A stretch of 64,000 nt of DNA. Source: Allium sativum. Its lineage: Eukaryota > Streptophyta > Magnoliopsida > Asparagales > Amaryllidaceae. The notes under the pieces are model-generated. The model was not told the origin of the DNA. It searched no databases and saw only the letters and a list, made by a program, of their open reading frames with translations. Below, piece after piece: positions 34,467 through 45,338 of the stretch. Positions within the stretch are counted from its first letter, which is position 1, and the number at the start of each line of letters is the position of its first letter. The stretch lies in the NCBI GenBank assembly GCA_030737875.1, contig CM060911.1, positions 52,946,501 to 53,010,500 of the forward strand, written 5' to 3'. The position numbers and the translations under genes were made by a program.

Positions 34467-36558
34467 TGCAACACCCCACATCCGTTAAGGTCACTCACAA
34501 AGGGAATGCCTTAACTTCGGTGGAGAGTTATAGGTAAAAGATACAGATAAATTACAAGACAGACAAAATTTAAAACAGCGGAAAATAGAACTTCACTTTA
34601 TTGATAAAATAGTTTGTACAACAATTATTTTCCAATGCCAGGATATCTGTCTTGCAAAATAAAGAAGCATAAAAATACATTTATATTCCCCAATGTAGCG
34701 TGAGCCAGCCATAGCAATAGAAAAGAGAATCCAAGCAAAACTTCGACTAACCTTTAGCTTGGAAGGAAAACTGGGCTAAGTAGTAATATTCCCTCCCTGC
34801 GAACCTGGTGGGGGGAACAGAAGACAAGAAAGCGAAAGAAAACAGAGTCACACATAAAGTCTGGTAAGTTCAGTAACTTTCAGCATGTGAACAGGTAAAA
34901 AGCAACATGGCATGAATTAACTGTATACAAGACTACACCATGATGACGGGAATCATAAGGTTAGCACAAGATATGATAAGGTAAGATAAACTGGATGCAC
35001 TTCTATACGTTCTCTGCTTTGCCACTACCTTGTTATTCTAATTTTTATATCCTTACACCACCTGACTAGTAATTCGTATAAACTGATAAGAACAAATACG
35101 TGATCCCAATTCCCACAATTTTGGTTGTTTTAAGTGTACATCTATCATTTATTACCTAGGTCTAACCTAGGGTTTTATATCGAGCGCATTCTAGATCCAA
35201 CTAGGTTTTTCTCTACCCTGGGCTACTGGGGTTTATACTACCTATTGAACGATTCTCGGATTTTAGGGTTTACGCGATCTAGGTCCAACTAGGGATTATG
35301 CTACCTACCGAACGAAGCCCCTAATATAGGACACACTACCCAGAGTGGTATATGTTCCTAGACTTTCCCCACGTATGTGTCATGCATCGTTATCGCTGTC
35401 TAGATGCACATGTCCTCTATATGTGCGACCCGAGTCTCGTGGCAGGGCAAATCAAGAAACACGGGACTCGGTCGGGAGCTTTCAGATATCTGCCGATGCA
35501 GATGCTAAGGTCCGTTTTTCTAGTGGCTATGGTCCCACCTGACCCCTCCCTCAACTAATGAAAGGCACGCCTTGAAAAATGAGAACTATACGCAGGCCCT
35601 CTATGCCCCACTAACCTATGGCCATCCACACCCATAACTAGATAGCAAGTATATGGTCTGTTGGAGTTCTCTGCCTTTCCGCTTCACGTATCTCGATTGA
35701 CTCAAGATGGTAGGTAGACGACGAGTCGCTATCACAGGGCTACTGGTCTCGCCGAATCACGCTGGTCCATCCTAGTCTTTAGGTTTCCTTATTGCAACCA
35801 AGGCATACCCTTGGTTCTTCTAACACAAAACTTAACCTCTGTGAGCCCAGGCGGATCATCTGCTGTCTCACAGAGGGATACCAAGAGTACCCTCACGTCC
35901 CCTTGAAGCCGCGTTCTTCGTAACCCAGTTTGTTGGAGCCGTTTTGAAGATCAGATGGACGTTCGCTCCTTCTCGTGTTGTACTAAGGTTTACTACTTAG
36001 TTCCCTTAACTAAGGTTTACTACTTAATTCCTGAAACATCATTTTCTTAACTAAGGTTTACAACTTAGTCCTCTTAACTAAGGTTTACTACTTAGTTCGT
36101 TTTTTTCTCGTCAAGTTGGATTGGTTAAGTGTCATTAGTCCATTCAAGTTAACTTAACCCATTCATTTGTCATGTTAAACTGGTTAAATGTTTTTAGTAG
36201 TTCATGAATGACTTAACCCTACCACAAATCAAGTTATATTGGTTAAGTATTTTCTTAATGCTTAACCCCACCCCTTCATCTTGTATTGGTTAAGTGTTCC
36301 CTTAGTTAACTTAACCCTAACATCTGTTTAATTCTCATGTTCTAATGGTTAAGTATTGTCCCTCCATGTTTTAACTTAACCTTGTTCATTTGGCACACCA
36401 CGATGGCTATGTGTTCTAAGTTTACTTAACTCCACCTTCTAGTCTAGTTAAATTGGCTAAGTGTATTTTACTTAACCTCAACCACTTGTCTAGCTTAACT
36501 GTTTCTTAGCTTTTAAGTTATTCATTTAAAGCACCAACCACTCACATTAGACAGATAT
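34467..36558 (-). repeat. 5' LTR of element A, left part
   Basis: Matches 28227-30328 of the other LTR. It is cut at 36558 by element B, inside the first paired stem-loop, between TTAGAC and GTTGCGGT. The remainder is 59089-61384; together they are about 4.39 kb. Confidence 0.9.
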
Positions 36559-37855
36559 TGTAACACCCCGCCTCCACTAGGGTCACTCGCAAAGGAATGC
36601 ACTAGCTTTGGAGGGGCATTGTTGGTAAACATGCATAATGATATAGCAAGGCAGGACATGACATATATATATATATGTAAATAAACAGAGTAAGTAAATA
36701 GAACAGCGGAAGACTTTTAAACTATTTCAAAAACAAGTCTGTTACATCATAATGTCAATTTCCCAAGTAAACAAGTCTAGTACATAAAATAACATCATCT
36801 GATACTGAAAAAGAAAACATAAAAGTAGCTATCCCCAAAGTGGAAGAAACCATGGCGAGCTCAAGTCCAAAGCATACATGAGCTATCCAAGAAAGCAGCA
36901 AGATCCAAGCTAGGCTCCTGTATTCCCTCCCTGAGAACCTGGGGGGGGGGGGGAAACGGAAGAAAAGAGGCGAAAAAAAAACAGGTCAGTCAAAAAGACT
37001 GAGTAAGCCCTGCTACGATCAGTCTATAAACTAATAAAGTTAACATCATGATGGAAACTGAGATGATCATAGATAACAACATACTGGCATGGTAAATTAA
37101 CTACAAGATAGATAGAGGTGTCATCGCATAAACATGGTTAAGTTTTGCACCACGGTGTACTAGCAAACCAACATAACGGGTATTGATCCCTTAGCCCAAA
37201 CTTTGGCCCGATAACATGAAGTGACCTTAGTATAAGGTCCAACCCAACGGTCTAGTCGATCGGCTCCCTATAAGCCTAACACGTCAAGTGTTGATGTCCA
37301 TACGGCCCACATATGGATGTAGGTAGTCTGTGCTGGGCCCACCTTTGGGTGTATCAAGCCCTCGGTTGTCGACCCCGGACACTTAAGCAATAATGCATAG
37401 CCCTAACCTACTGGTACCCGTGCCTCGAGTTTGTCCAACATCGGACTACGTGCACGTCCGTAGCCCGCCGGACCCGCACCGCTGTACCACTCAGCCGTCG
37501 CCCTTTGGTCGTTTACATCCGTCAGTAATCGTGCCCCGCCCTAGCCTAGTCTCTAGGGTTGTGATGATACCAAACTGGGATTACTGCCGGAACAGACCCG
37601 CCGCTAGGGTTTCCTAAGAGGGTTAAGTGTGATTTAACCCTTCACTAATCCTGGATTAAACTGGTTAAGTGTGGCTTAACCCCATTCTAATCCCTTGAAC
37701 TCCCAAATGGATTAAACTAGTTAAGTGTAACCAACGGTTCACAACTTAACCACATTCTAATCCCTCGAATCCCCAAATTGGTTAAGTATTAGTGGACCCT
37801 GACTTAACCCTAATCATGAGGCATTAATTAATTTAATGCACCTTAACCTCTCACA

Positions 37856-38034
37856 TTAGACTTTGTTGCGGTTACTAGTTAAGCCGGGCGGGTCCGGGTA
37901 GATTTACACCACAACTTGGTCTAACCTCGGGTCTTGGCGCCACATGACCAACTTCTCACATTGGGTCCTATTGTTTGTAGCCACTAGTTAAGCCGGTCGG
38001 TTCCGGGTAGAATTACGCTACAAACTCAACCCAA
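37856..38034 (-). other. Tandem paired stem-loops in LTR B
   Basis: Stem-loop 1: TTAGAC (37856-37861)/GTCTAA (37919-37924); GTTGCGGT (37865-37872)/ACCACAAC (37908-37915), whose single non-Watson-Crick pair is a G-U wobble in the minus-strand RNA. Stem-loop 2: TTGGGT (37961-37966)/ACCCAA (38029-38034); GTTTGTAGC (37973-37981)/GCTACAAAC (38017-38025), perfect. Confidence 0.85.
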
Positions 38035-38460
38035 CCTCGAGTTGGCCACACTTTTGTTTTCTAAGTGTCATGTCCACTTTATTTCAAAACATAATCACAA
38101 GTCAAACAATTACTTGGGTAGACCTAACTTAATAGGTAAATTCCCAAGGGGTAGACCTAACTTAATAGGTAAATTCCCAATCTTATATTTTCATGTATTT
38201 TAAGTTTACCCAAAACCCCCAACGTCATTCTATCGCTTATATATTCGTAATAACGCATAAATGATAGGAAGAGGGAACTTGGCACAACATACATGACAAA
38301 CTTGCACAACGATCATGCATAACATGTTAGACTTGCACAACTTAGCATAGTGAACTTGCATATTACCATAAACATGCATAACATGTTAAACTTGCATAAC
38401 TTAGCATAGTGAACTTGCATATTACCATAATCATGCATAACTTGTCAAACATGCACAACT

Positions 38461-38850
38461 TGTCATTTTAAACTTGCATAAACATGCACAACTTGTCAAA
38501 ATATGCACAACTTGCCAAAACATGCACAACTTGTCAAAACATGCACAACTTGTCATTTTAAACTTGCATAAACATGCACAACTTGTCAAATCATGCTCAA
38601 CTTGTCAAAACATGCACAACTTGTCAAAACATGCACAACTTGTCATTTTAAACTTGCATAAACATGCACAACTTGTCAAATCATGCTCAACTTGTCAAAA
38701 CATGCACAACTTGTCAAAACATGCACAACTTGTCATTTTAAACTTGCATAAACATGCACAACTTGTCAAATCATGCTCAACTTGTCAAAACATGCACAAC
38801 TTGTCAAAACATGCACAACTTGTCATTTTAAACTTGCATAAACATGCACA
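38461..38850. repeat. 90-bp minisatellite in LTR B
   Basis: The block TGTCATTTTAAACTTGCATA recurs at 38461, 38551, 38641, 38731 and 38821, exactly 90 bp apart. Shorter units built on CATGCACAACTTGTCA lie inside. The same array is in the 5' LTR at about 57590-57980. Confidence 0.95.
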
Positions 38851-39941
38851 ACTTATTAAACATACAAATCATGGCTTAGCAAACTTGCATAAACATGCAT
38901 AACTTAATAAACATATAAATCATGGCTTAACAAACTTGCATAAACATGCATAACTAAATAAACATACAAATCATGGCTTAGCAAACTTGCATGAACATGC
39001 ATAACTTATAAATCTTGCAAATCATGGCTTAGTATACATGCATAACTCAATAGATTTGCAAATCATGGCTTAGTACCCTTGCATAACATGCACAACTCAA
39101 TAAACATACATAAACCCCAACTTTCATCACACATTAACTTTATAGTTTCTAAAATGAGGGTATGAGGGCTTACAATGCTTATGCGGACTCAAATGAGTAT
39201 AACAAATGCAAGAAACCCCTTATGCAACTAATTAAAACCCCCAAATGCAAGCAAACTTGATCAAGACTCCTCCTTTATGATGCCAATTGAAAAACAAGCC
39301 TTTAATGCAAGCTAAGGAGGATCATACAAGCCTAAATATGCTTGTATGCATGGAAAATCACTTAGGAATTAAATTAGGAATTGTATGAAGAGGGTGGAGG
39401 CCATGAGAGTTTGGATTTTGGCATGGTTTAGTTGCTAGAATGATTAATGAGGCTTTAGGGTAGGATTAGGAGCTTATTTATAGTAGATTAGAGTGATTTA
39501 GACCATAGGATTAACCCTAGGTGAATTTTGGCCCGTCAGATTTCGGAATGCTCTAGAACCAGACCACACAACCTAGCCCAAACCAAAGTGGTGCGCCAGG
39601 CTAATCTGCCTGGCTACCCCCTGTCGACAGGGCAGTCGACTCCCTGGGGACCCTGTCGACAGGCCTGTCGACATGGGGCCCCTGGCGGGAGTTTTCCCGC
39701 CTTGGCCCAGCTGGCCCAATTCTTTAAATTCGAATCAGTTTTTACTTAGGATTTTTCTGAAAACTTCAATGGGCCTTAACTGGGTCATACGGACTCCGAT
39801 TTTCGAAAACTCGGACTCTATTTCGCGTATTTTTCCGAGACGAACGCAATGGCATAGCCCGTTTCCCTTGATTCCCATTTTATAATTAAATTCTGCCTCA
39901 ATTTTCATTATTACAGGTTATTGAAAATACGGGTTGTTACA

Positions 39942-42900
39942 TTCTCCCCTCCTTAAAGGATTTCGTCCCCGAAATCTTCAAGTTAGGAGGAACGTATCCT
40001 ACCATCCAATCATCCATCTACTCAAAGCATCATCCACGAGCAATCATTGTCCTTACAAGATTCTAAATGTGGTATGAACATATGCGAAAGTGTGTGTATA
40101 TGTACTTATTTAATGCAAAGATCAGGCGGTTACTGATACAGTAAACCTCCTTAATGCATATGTATGTCTTATCTAATGCAAAGATCAGGCGGTTACTGAT
40201 ACAGTAAACCTCCTTAATGCATATGTATGTCAGTGAAATGAATCCATATGTATGCAAATTCCTAAATTCATAGTATCCATATGAGTGCACATAACATTCA
40301 CCCATATGCAACATCCATGTGATAACACACAATTTCCATCCATGAATAAGCATAAACACTCATGCATATGCAATATGAGGAGTGTGCGAGCCGATCTAGT
40401 GCCTAATTGTGTATAATGCATCCACGAGCGACCACTTGCAAACACTTGCAACCACTTGCAACCATCAATCATAACATGTTTCAAACACATGTTTCAACCA
40501 AAAGAGTTTCTACCTAAGGTTCTCATGACAAGATAGACACGATAAACTAGATAAACTAGATAAACTAGACAAACTCCTTTTTGGATTACAAGAAATCCAT
40601 TCAAACTTTGACATATAGTACTACCCGATGAGTCTTAACCCCCTTATGGAGTTTACAACAGAAATAAGGTCGAGAATGGGACCGAGAGGATATATACCAA
40701 AGATAACTTGCAAACAAGCTCCACAGGAAAACAAGGATCAAGGATGCACTCTTACAAAGAGATATGATGCGTGCATCTAGTCTTTACTCTTCTTAGTCAC
40801 GTTTCCTTGAGCTTCCTAACTCCTATTTCCCAAATTCGAGTTGGAACTCATTTCATTATCGCCTCTCGTCTTTCTTTTCCACTTATCCTTCTTTCTGTAT
40901 ACTTGGCTTAACCATACTATAACCTTATGATTTTATGCAAGCTCTCCAAAATTCACTAGTGAATCCTGGATTTCGTCCACTTACTATAAAGTATCCCACG
41001 CAGCAGAACTTTTCCTGAAAATACCAATCCACGTTACCAATTGCCCTTATAAACGTGATTTTCTATAACTCATGCTTAATCGCAATGAACCATCCGCCTA
41101 TGAGTGATAGGTCATACCTAGATTCAGTTGCCTACCCATGGCTTCCTGTAGGCTACTTCAAAACTGGCCAACTTCTTGAAGGTAAATCGTTGCTAACCTT
41201 GATGCAGTCCTCTCGCTCTTCACCGGACCGAAACGAGCACTCTTCACGAGTCTACCTATTATGACCCACCTACCCGTATTCCCTTTCGTTGATCTAGGTA
41301 ATCTATCCACATAATCTATCAAGATGTTTTCACACTTCCCTTGCGAAACCTCCAATGGAGATGACGGCCCACTGGGCTTCTATGACTTGGCCTTGAACTG
41401 GTGGCACAACAGGAATCCTGGGGCCAACTCGGGCACCTCCTCGAGTGATGCGCATCTTCAAGAACCTTCTTTACCAAGCCTTTCACTCGAGGAACACATA
41501 ATCTCTCACCGCGCCTTAGTCATCCCTTGTCATATATTTAGCGAGGTGACTTAACATCTCGCCTCGCATAAATTGGTCCATGTTCTTGACTAACGGCGGG
41601 TCTCCTCCCTGTGAAACCCCCTTCTTGATTCAGAAGAGTAAGTCTAGGCTCAGGGAAGGCTAACTAACTAGCCAAACGGAGAAAGTTTTCAATTGCCCTC
41701 CTCAGGGTTTTCCGGTCTTAAACCGTAATCAATTTAGCGGAATCCACCGCTAAGCCTTCTTAGGAACTATGTGCCCAAGAAATCCAACTTCTTTCCTCCA
41801 AAGTGGCATTTGGAGAACTTGACCTTCAACCGGTGGCTCTAAGCGTACCCATCACCTCCTTGAGATGTCTTAGCACGCTCTCCCTAGTTCTTTTAAGGAG
41901 ATCAAAATATCGTCTTATGACGACCACGACAAACTTGTTCAAGAACTCCCTAAACACCCTACCCATCAAGTTCACGTAATATGCGGGTGCATTAGTCAAA
42001 CCAAATAGCATGACTAGCCATTCTAAAAATCCATCTAGAGTCCTAATCGCAGTCTTGTCAATTCCATCCTCAGCCATCCTAAGCTGATGGAATCCGGTAG
42101 CTAGATTAAAAGAAAACGGATGCTCCTACAAGCTGATCAAACAAATCATTGATCCTTGGTAACGGTTATCTATTCTTCTCACGAAGATCAACACACAAGC
42201 GAAGCAAACCGTCCACATCAGTAACGAATACTACTGGAGCACCCTACTCGAAAATGCTTCGTCTCAGGAAGTTCTTCTCAAGCAACTCCTTGACTTGCTT
42301 CCTTAACTCTCATCTCGTGAGATCATGTGCCTGACCGGCCACGAAGCTGGCTTGGTATTACCAACCAGATAATACGGAAATCTATCCCAAGATATCAGGA
42401 TATTCTCGGACCACCCTCCCAGATTGCAAACTATCGATAGACGAGTTGAGGGATTCAAGGTAACATAACATGACGGGACCCCTAGGGTTGCTAGAAATTT
42501 CTAAGGGTACGGCTGAGGCGAGTCATGAGCCTCACAACCCTATATACATAAACCCAGAATGGCTCCAAAATAGGACAACCCTTCCATGCCCAAAGCCAAC
42601 CCATATCCCCCGAAACCGAGAATATAAACATCCCACGAGAATTCTATACTCAAGATAGAAATTTTCAAATCCACTCAGACCACAGACAAACGGGCAGAAC
42701 CCCCAATTGGATTTGAAACACATACGGGATCATCAACTACACTAGTACTTAGGTGCAAAACTTTCAACTGGATTAGATGAAATAAAACTATGCGATGTGC
42801 CAGAATCAAACAAAGTTTGAACAGGGAAAATCAGAAAATGTAAACAAGATTTTCAACAGAAACACTACCTCTATCATGAGCTGGAAAAACGGGGTTGAGG

Positions 42901-44036
42901 GGATGAATTCGCCCTCCAGATAGTCCTGCACACTGAGTCTGACCTTGCCCTTGTTTCCTCGGGCAATCCTTGCTGAAATGTCCAAACTCACCACAACCAA
43001 AGCATTCGCCCCGCTTTCTCTTCTCCTTCTTCCTACATTCCCTGGCTATATGTCCAACTTTACCACAGAAGTTGCATTTCATATTCCCTCTTGGCTTGTC
43101 CTTGCGGTTGTTGTTATCCTTGCCCCGTTTCCCGGAATTTACTCTCTTGCCTTGAGACTCATTCACCTTGACCTCTTTCTTGTCATTGTTATCTTCTTCT
43201 TGAAGTAGGGCCAAATTCACCAAATTCTCGAAAGTCGCCCCCAAGGGTATATGAGACATGGCCAAACCATGTAATGGCTCGTTTAATCCTAGAGCAAAGT
43301 GTAGGGCCTTCTTTTGAGCTGTATTAACCAAGTCTAAATCGACACGAGCCAATTGATTAAACTTATCTATGTATTCCCTAATAGTCATGTCCCCTTGCTT
43401 TAGTGATAAGAATCTCAGTCCAAACCTTCCTCTAAAGTCATCCCAAGTCTCAATTGGCCTGGTCGCGGTGGTGACTACCCATCAACGTGCAGCTTCTTCC
43501 TTTAGCAACCATACTGCCAATAAAACCTTCCTGCGGTCACCTATATCAAAGGTGGCTAAAAGATCTTCGGTCTCTTTCAACCAATTCCTTGCTTCTACAA
43601 AAGTCTCTGTTCCATTAAAATTCTTGCCACCCATCCTCTTAAAGTTCTTGCAAGTTTCCGCGAAATCCGCTTGTGGAGGCTGAGGGGGAAGAGGAACATC
43701 AGCTACGGGAGGAGGAGGAGGAACAGCGGTCTCGACTGGGGAGACAACATTAGGGACACCCGGGACCGGTGCCGTGACTTCCAAGTACCGACGAAACCAA
43801 TCGGGTATCGTTACTCCTTCGGGCAAGATGAGATTATCAGACATGCTGAAAAGAAAAGCGTTTAAACGAGGAGTCAAAGGATAGTGCTGATGGCTTTTGG
43901 GGAATAGCCTTTTTAAAACAACTAGACTTTTCTTTGGAAAATACTTTATACTTGGTTTTGAAAATAGTTTTTCTTTTCAAAAGTTTTTAAAAACCTTTTT
44001 TATCCTTTCTCGTAAACCATATGCTCTGATACCAAA
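39942..44036 (-). pseudogene. Internal region of element B: decayed gag-pol
   Basis: Gag starts at the ATG 43844 (MSDNLILPEG). It has one nonsense codon at 43484-43482, where a Trp is expected, but stays in frame beyond it to two CCHC knuckles (CNFCGKVGHIAREC, CFGCGEFGHFSKDC), ending at 42831 with a frameshift just before a protease DSGT motif. RT survives at 41826-42077 ([19 protein letters not shown]), but the catalytic VDD is lost by frameshift (VVVVIRRYF). RNase H is mostly deleted. An integrase scrap is at 41158-41355 (RLPRSTKGNTG). Near the 3' end a 63-bp segment is tandemly duplicated (40111-40236). The element was already defective in several places. Confidence 0.85.
44023..44034 (-). 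other. Primer binding site of element B
   Basis: TGGTATCAGAGC on the minus strand, 2 nt from the 5' LTR start at 44037. Confidence 0.85.
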
Positions 44037-45338
44037 TGTAACACCCCGCCTCCACTAGGGTCACTCGCAAAGGAATGCACTAGCTTTGGAGGGGCATTAT
44101 TGGTAAACATGCATAATGATATAGCAAGGCAGGACATGACATATATATATATATATATGTAAATAAACAGAGTAAGTAAATAGAACAGCGGAAGACTTTT
44201 AAACTATTTCAAAAACAAGTCTGTTACATCATAATGTCAATTTCCCAAGTAAACAAGTCTAGTACATAAAATAACATCATCTGATACTGAAAAAGAAAAC
44301 ATAAAAGTAGCTATCCCCAAAGTGGAAGAAACCATGGCGAGCTCAAGTCCAAAGCATACATGAGCTATCCAAGAAAGCAGCAAGATCCAAGCTAGGCTCC
44401 TGTATTCCCTCCCTGAGAACCTGGGGGGGGGGGCGGGGAAACGGAAGAAAAGAGGCGGAAAAAAAACAGGTCAGTCAAAAAGACTGAGTAAGCCCTGCTA
44501 CGATCAGTCTATAAACTAATAAAGTTAACATCATGATGGAAACTGAGATGATCATAGATAACAACATACTGGCATGGTAAATTAACTACAAGATAGATAG
44601 AGGTGTCATCGCATAAACATGGTTAAGTTTTGCACCACGGTGTACTAGCAAACCAACATAACGGGTATTGATCCCTTAGCCCAAACTTTGGCCCGATAAC
44701 ATGAAGTGACCTTAGTATAAGGTCCAACCCAACGGTCTAGTCGATCGGCTCCCTATAAGCCTAACACGTCAAGTGTTGATGTCCATACGGCCCACATATG
44801 GATGTAGGTAGTCTGTGCTGGGCCCACCTTTGGGTGTATCAAGCCCTCGGTTGTCGACCCCGGACACTTAAGCAATAATGCATAGCCCTAACCTACTGGT
44901 ACCCGTGCCTCGAGTTTGTCCAACATCGGACTACGTGCACGTCCGTAGCCCGCCGGACCCGCACCGCTGTACCACTCAGCCGTCGCCCTTTGGTCGTTTA
45001 CATCCGTCAGTAATCGTGCCCCGCCCTAGCCTAGTCTCTAGGGTTGTGATGATACCAAACTGGGATTACTGCCGGAACAGACCCGCCGCTAGGGTTTCCT
45101 AAGAGGGTTAAGTGTGATTTAACCCTTCACTAATCCTGGATTAAACTGGTTAAGTGTGGCTTAACCCCATTCTAATCCCTTGAACTCCCAAATGGATTAA
45201 ACTAGTTAAGTGTAACCAACAGTTCACAACTTAACCACATTCTAATCCCTCGAATCCCCAAATTGGTTAAGTATTAGTGGACCCTGACTTAACCCTAATC
45301 ATGAGGCATTAATTAATTTAATGCACCTTAACCTCTCA
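44037..45338 (-). repeat. 5' LTR of element B, left part
   Basis: Nearly identical to 36559-37854. It is cut by element C at 45338, directly before CATTAGAC, the base of the first paired stem-loop. The rest follows at 56984-59083. Confidence 0.93.

Larger units (their letters stand above)
36559..39941 (-). repeat. 3' LTR of element B (3,383 bp)
   Basis: Comparison with the 5' LTR by eye found about seven substitutions, a 12-bp copy-number change in a GTCGACAGGGC repeat and small changes in AT and G tracts. TATA box (minus CTATAAATAAG) at 39473-39483. Contains a G13 tract at 36941-36953, paired stem-loops at 37856-38034 and a 90-bp minisatellite at 38461-38850. The 142-codon frame over the minisatellite is a by-product of a repeat length divisible by three. 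Confidence 0.93.

Noticed and set aside
37393..37617. 74-codon frames identical in both LTRs of B (and similar pairs in A and C)
   Set aside because: Identity reflects LTR duplication. The frames are not conserved between families and run opposite to the element.
38461..38850. Regular spaced repeats as a CRISPR array
   Set aside because: The units are contiguous with no unique spacers, in a plant retrotransposon LTR.
38474..38902. 142-codon open frame (also at 57604-58032) as a repeat protein
   Set aside because: It is a translation of a 90-bp minisatellite whose unit is divisible by three and lacks stops; it lies on the strand opposite to element transcription.
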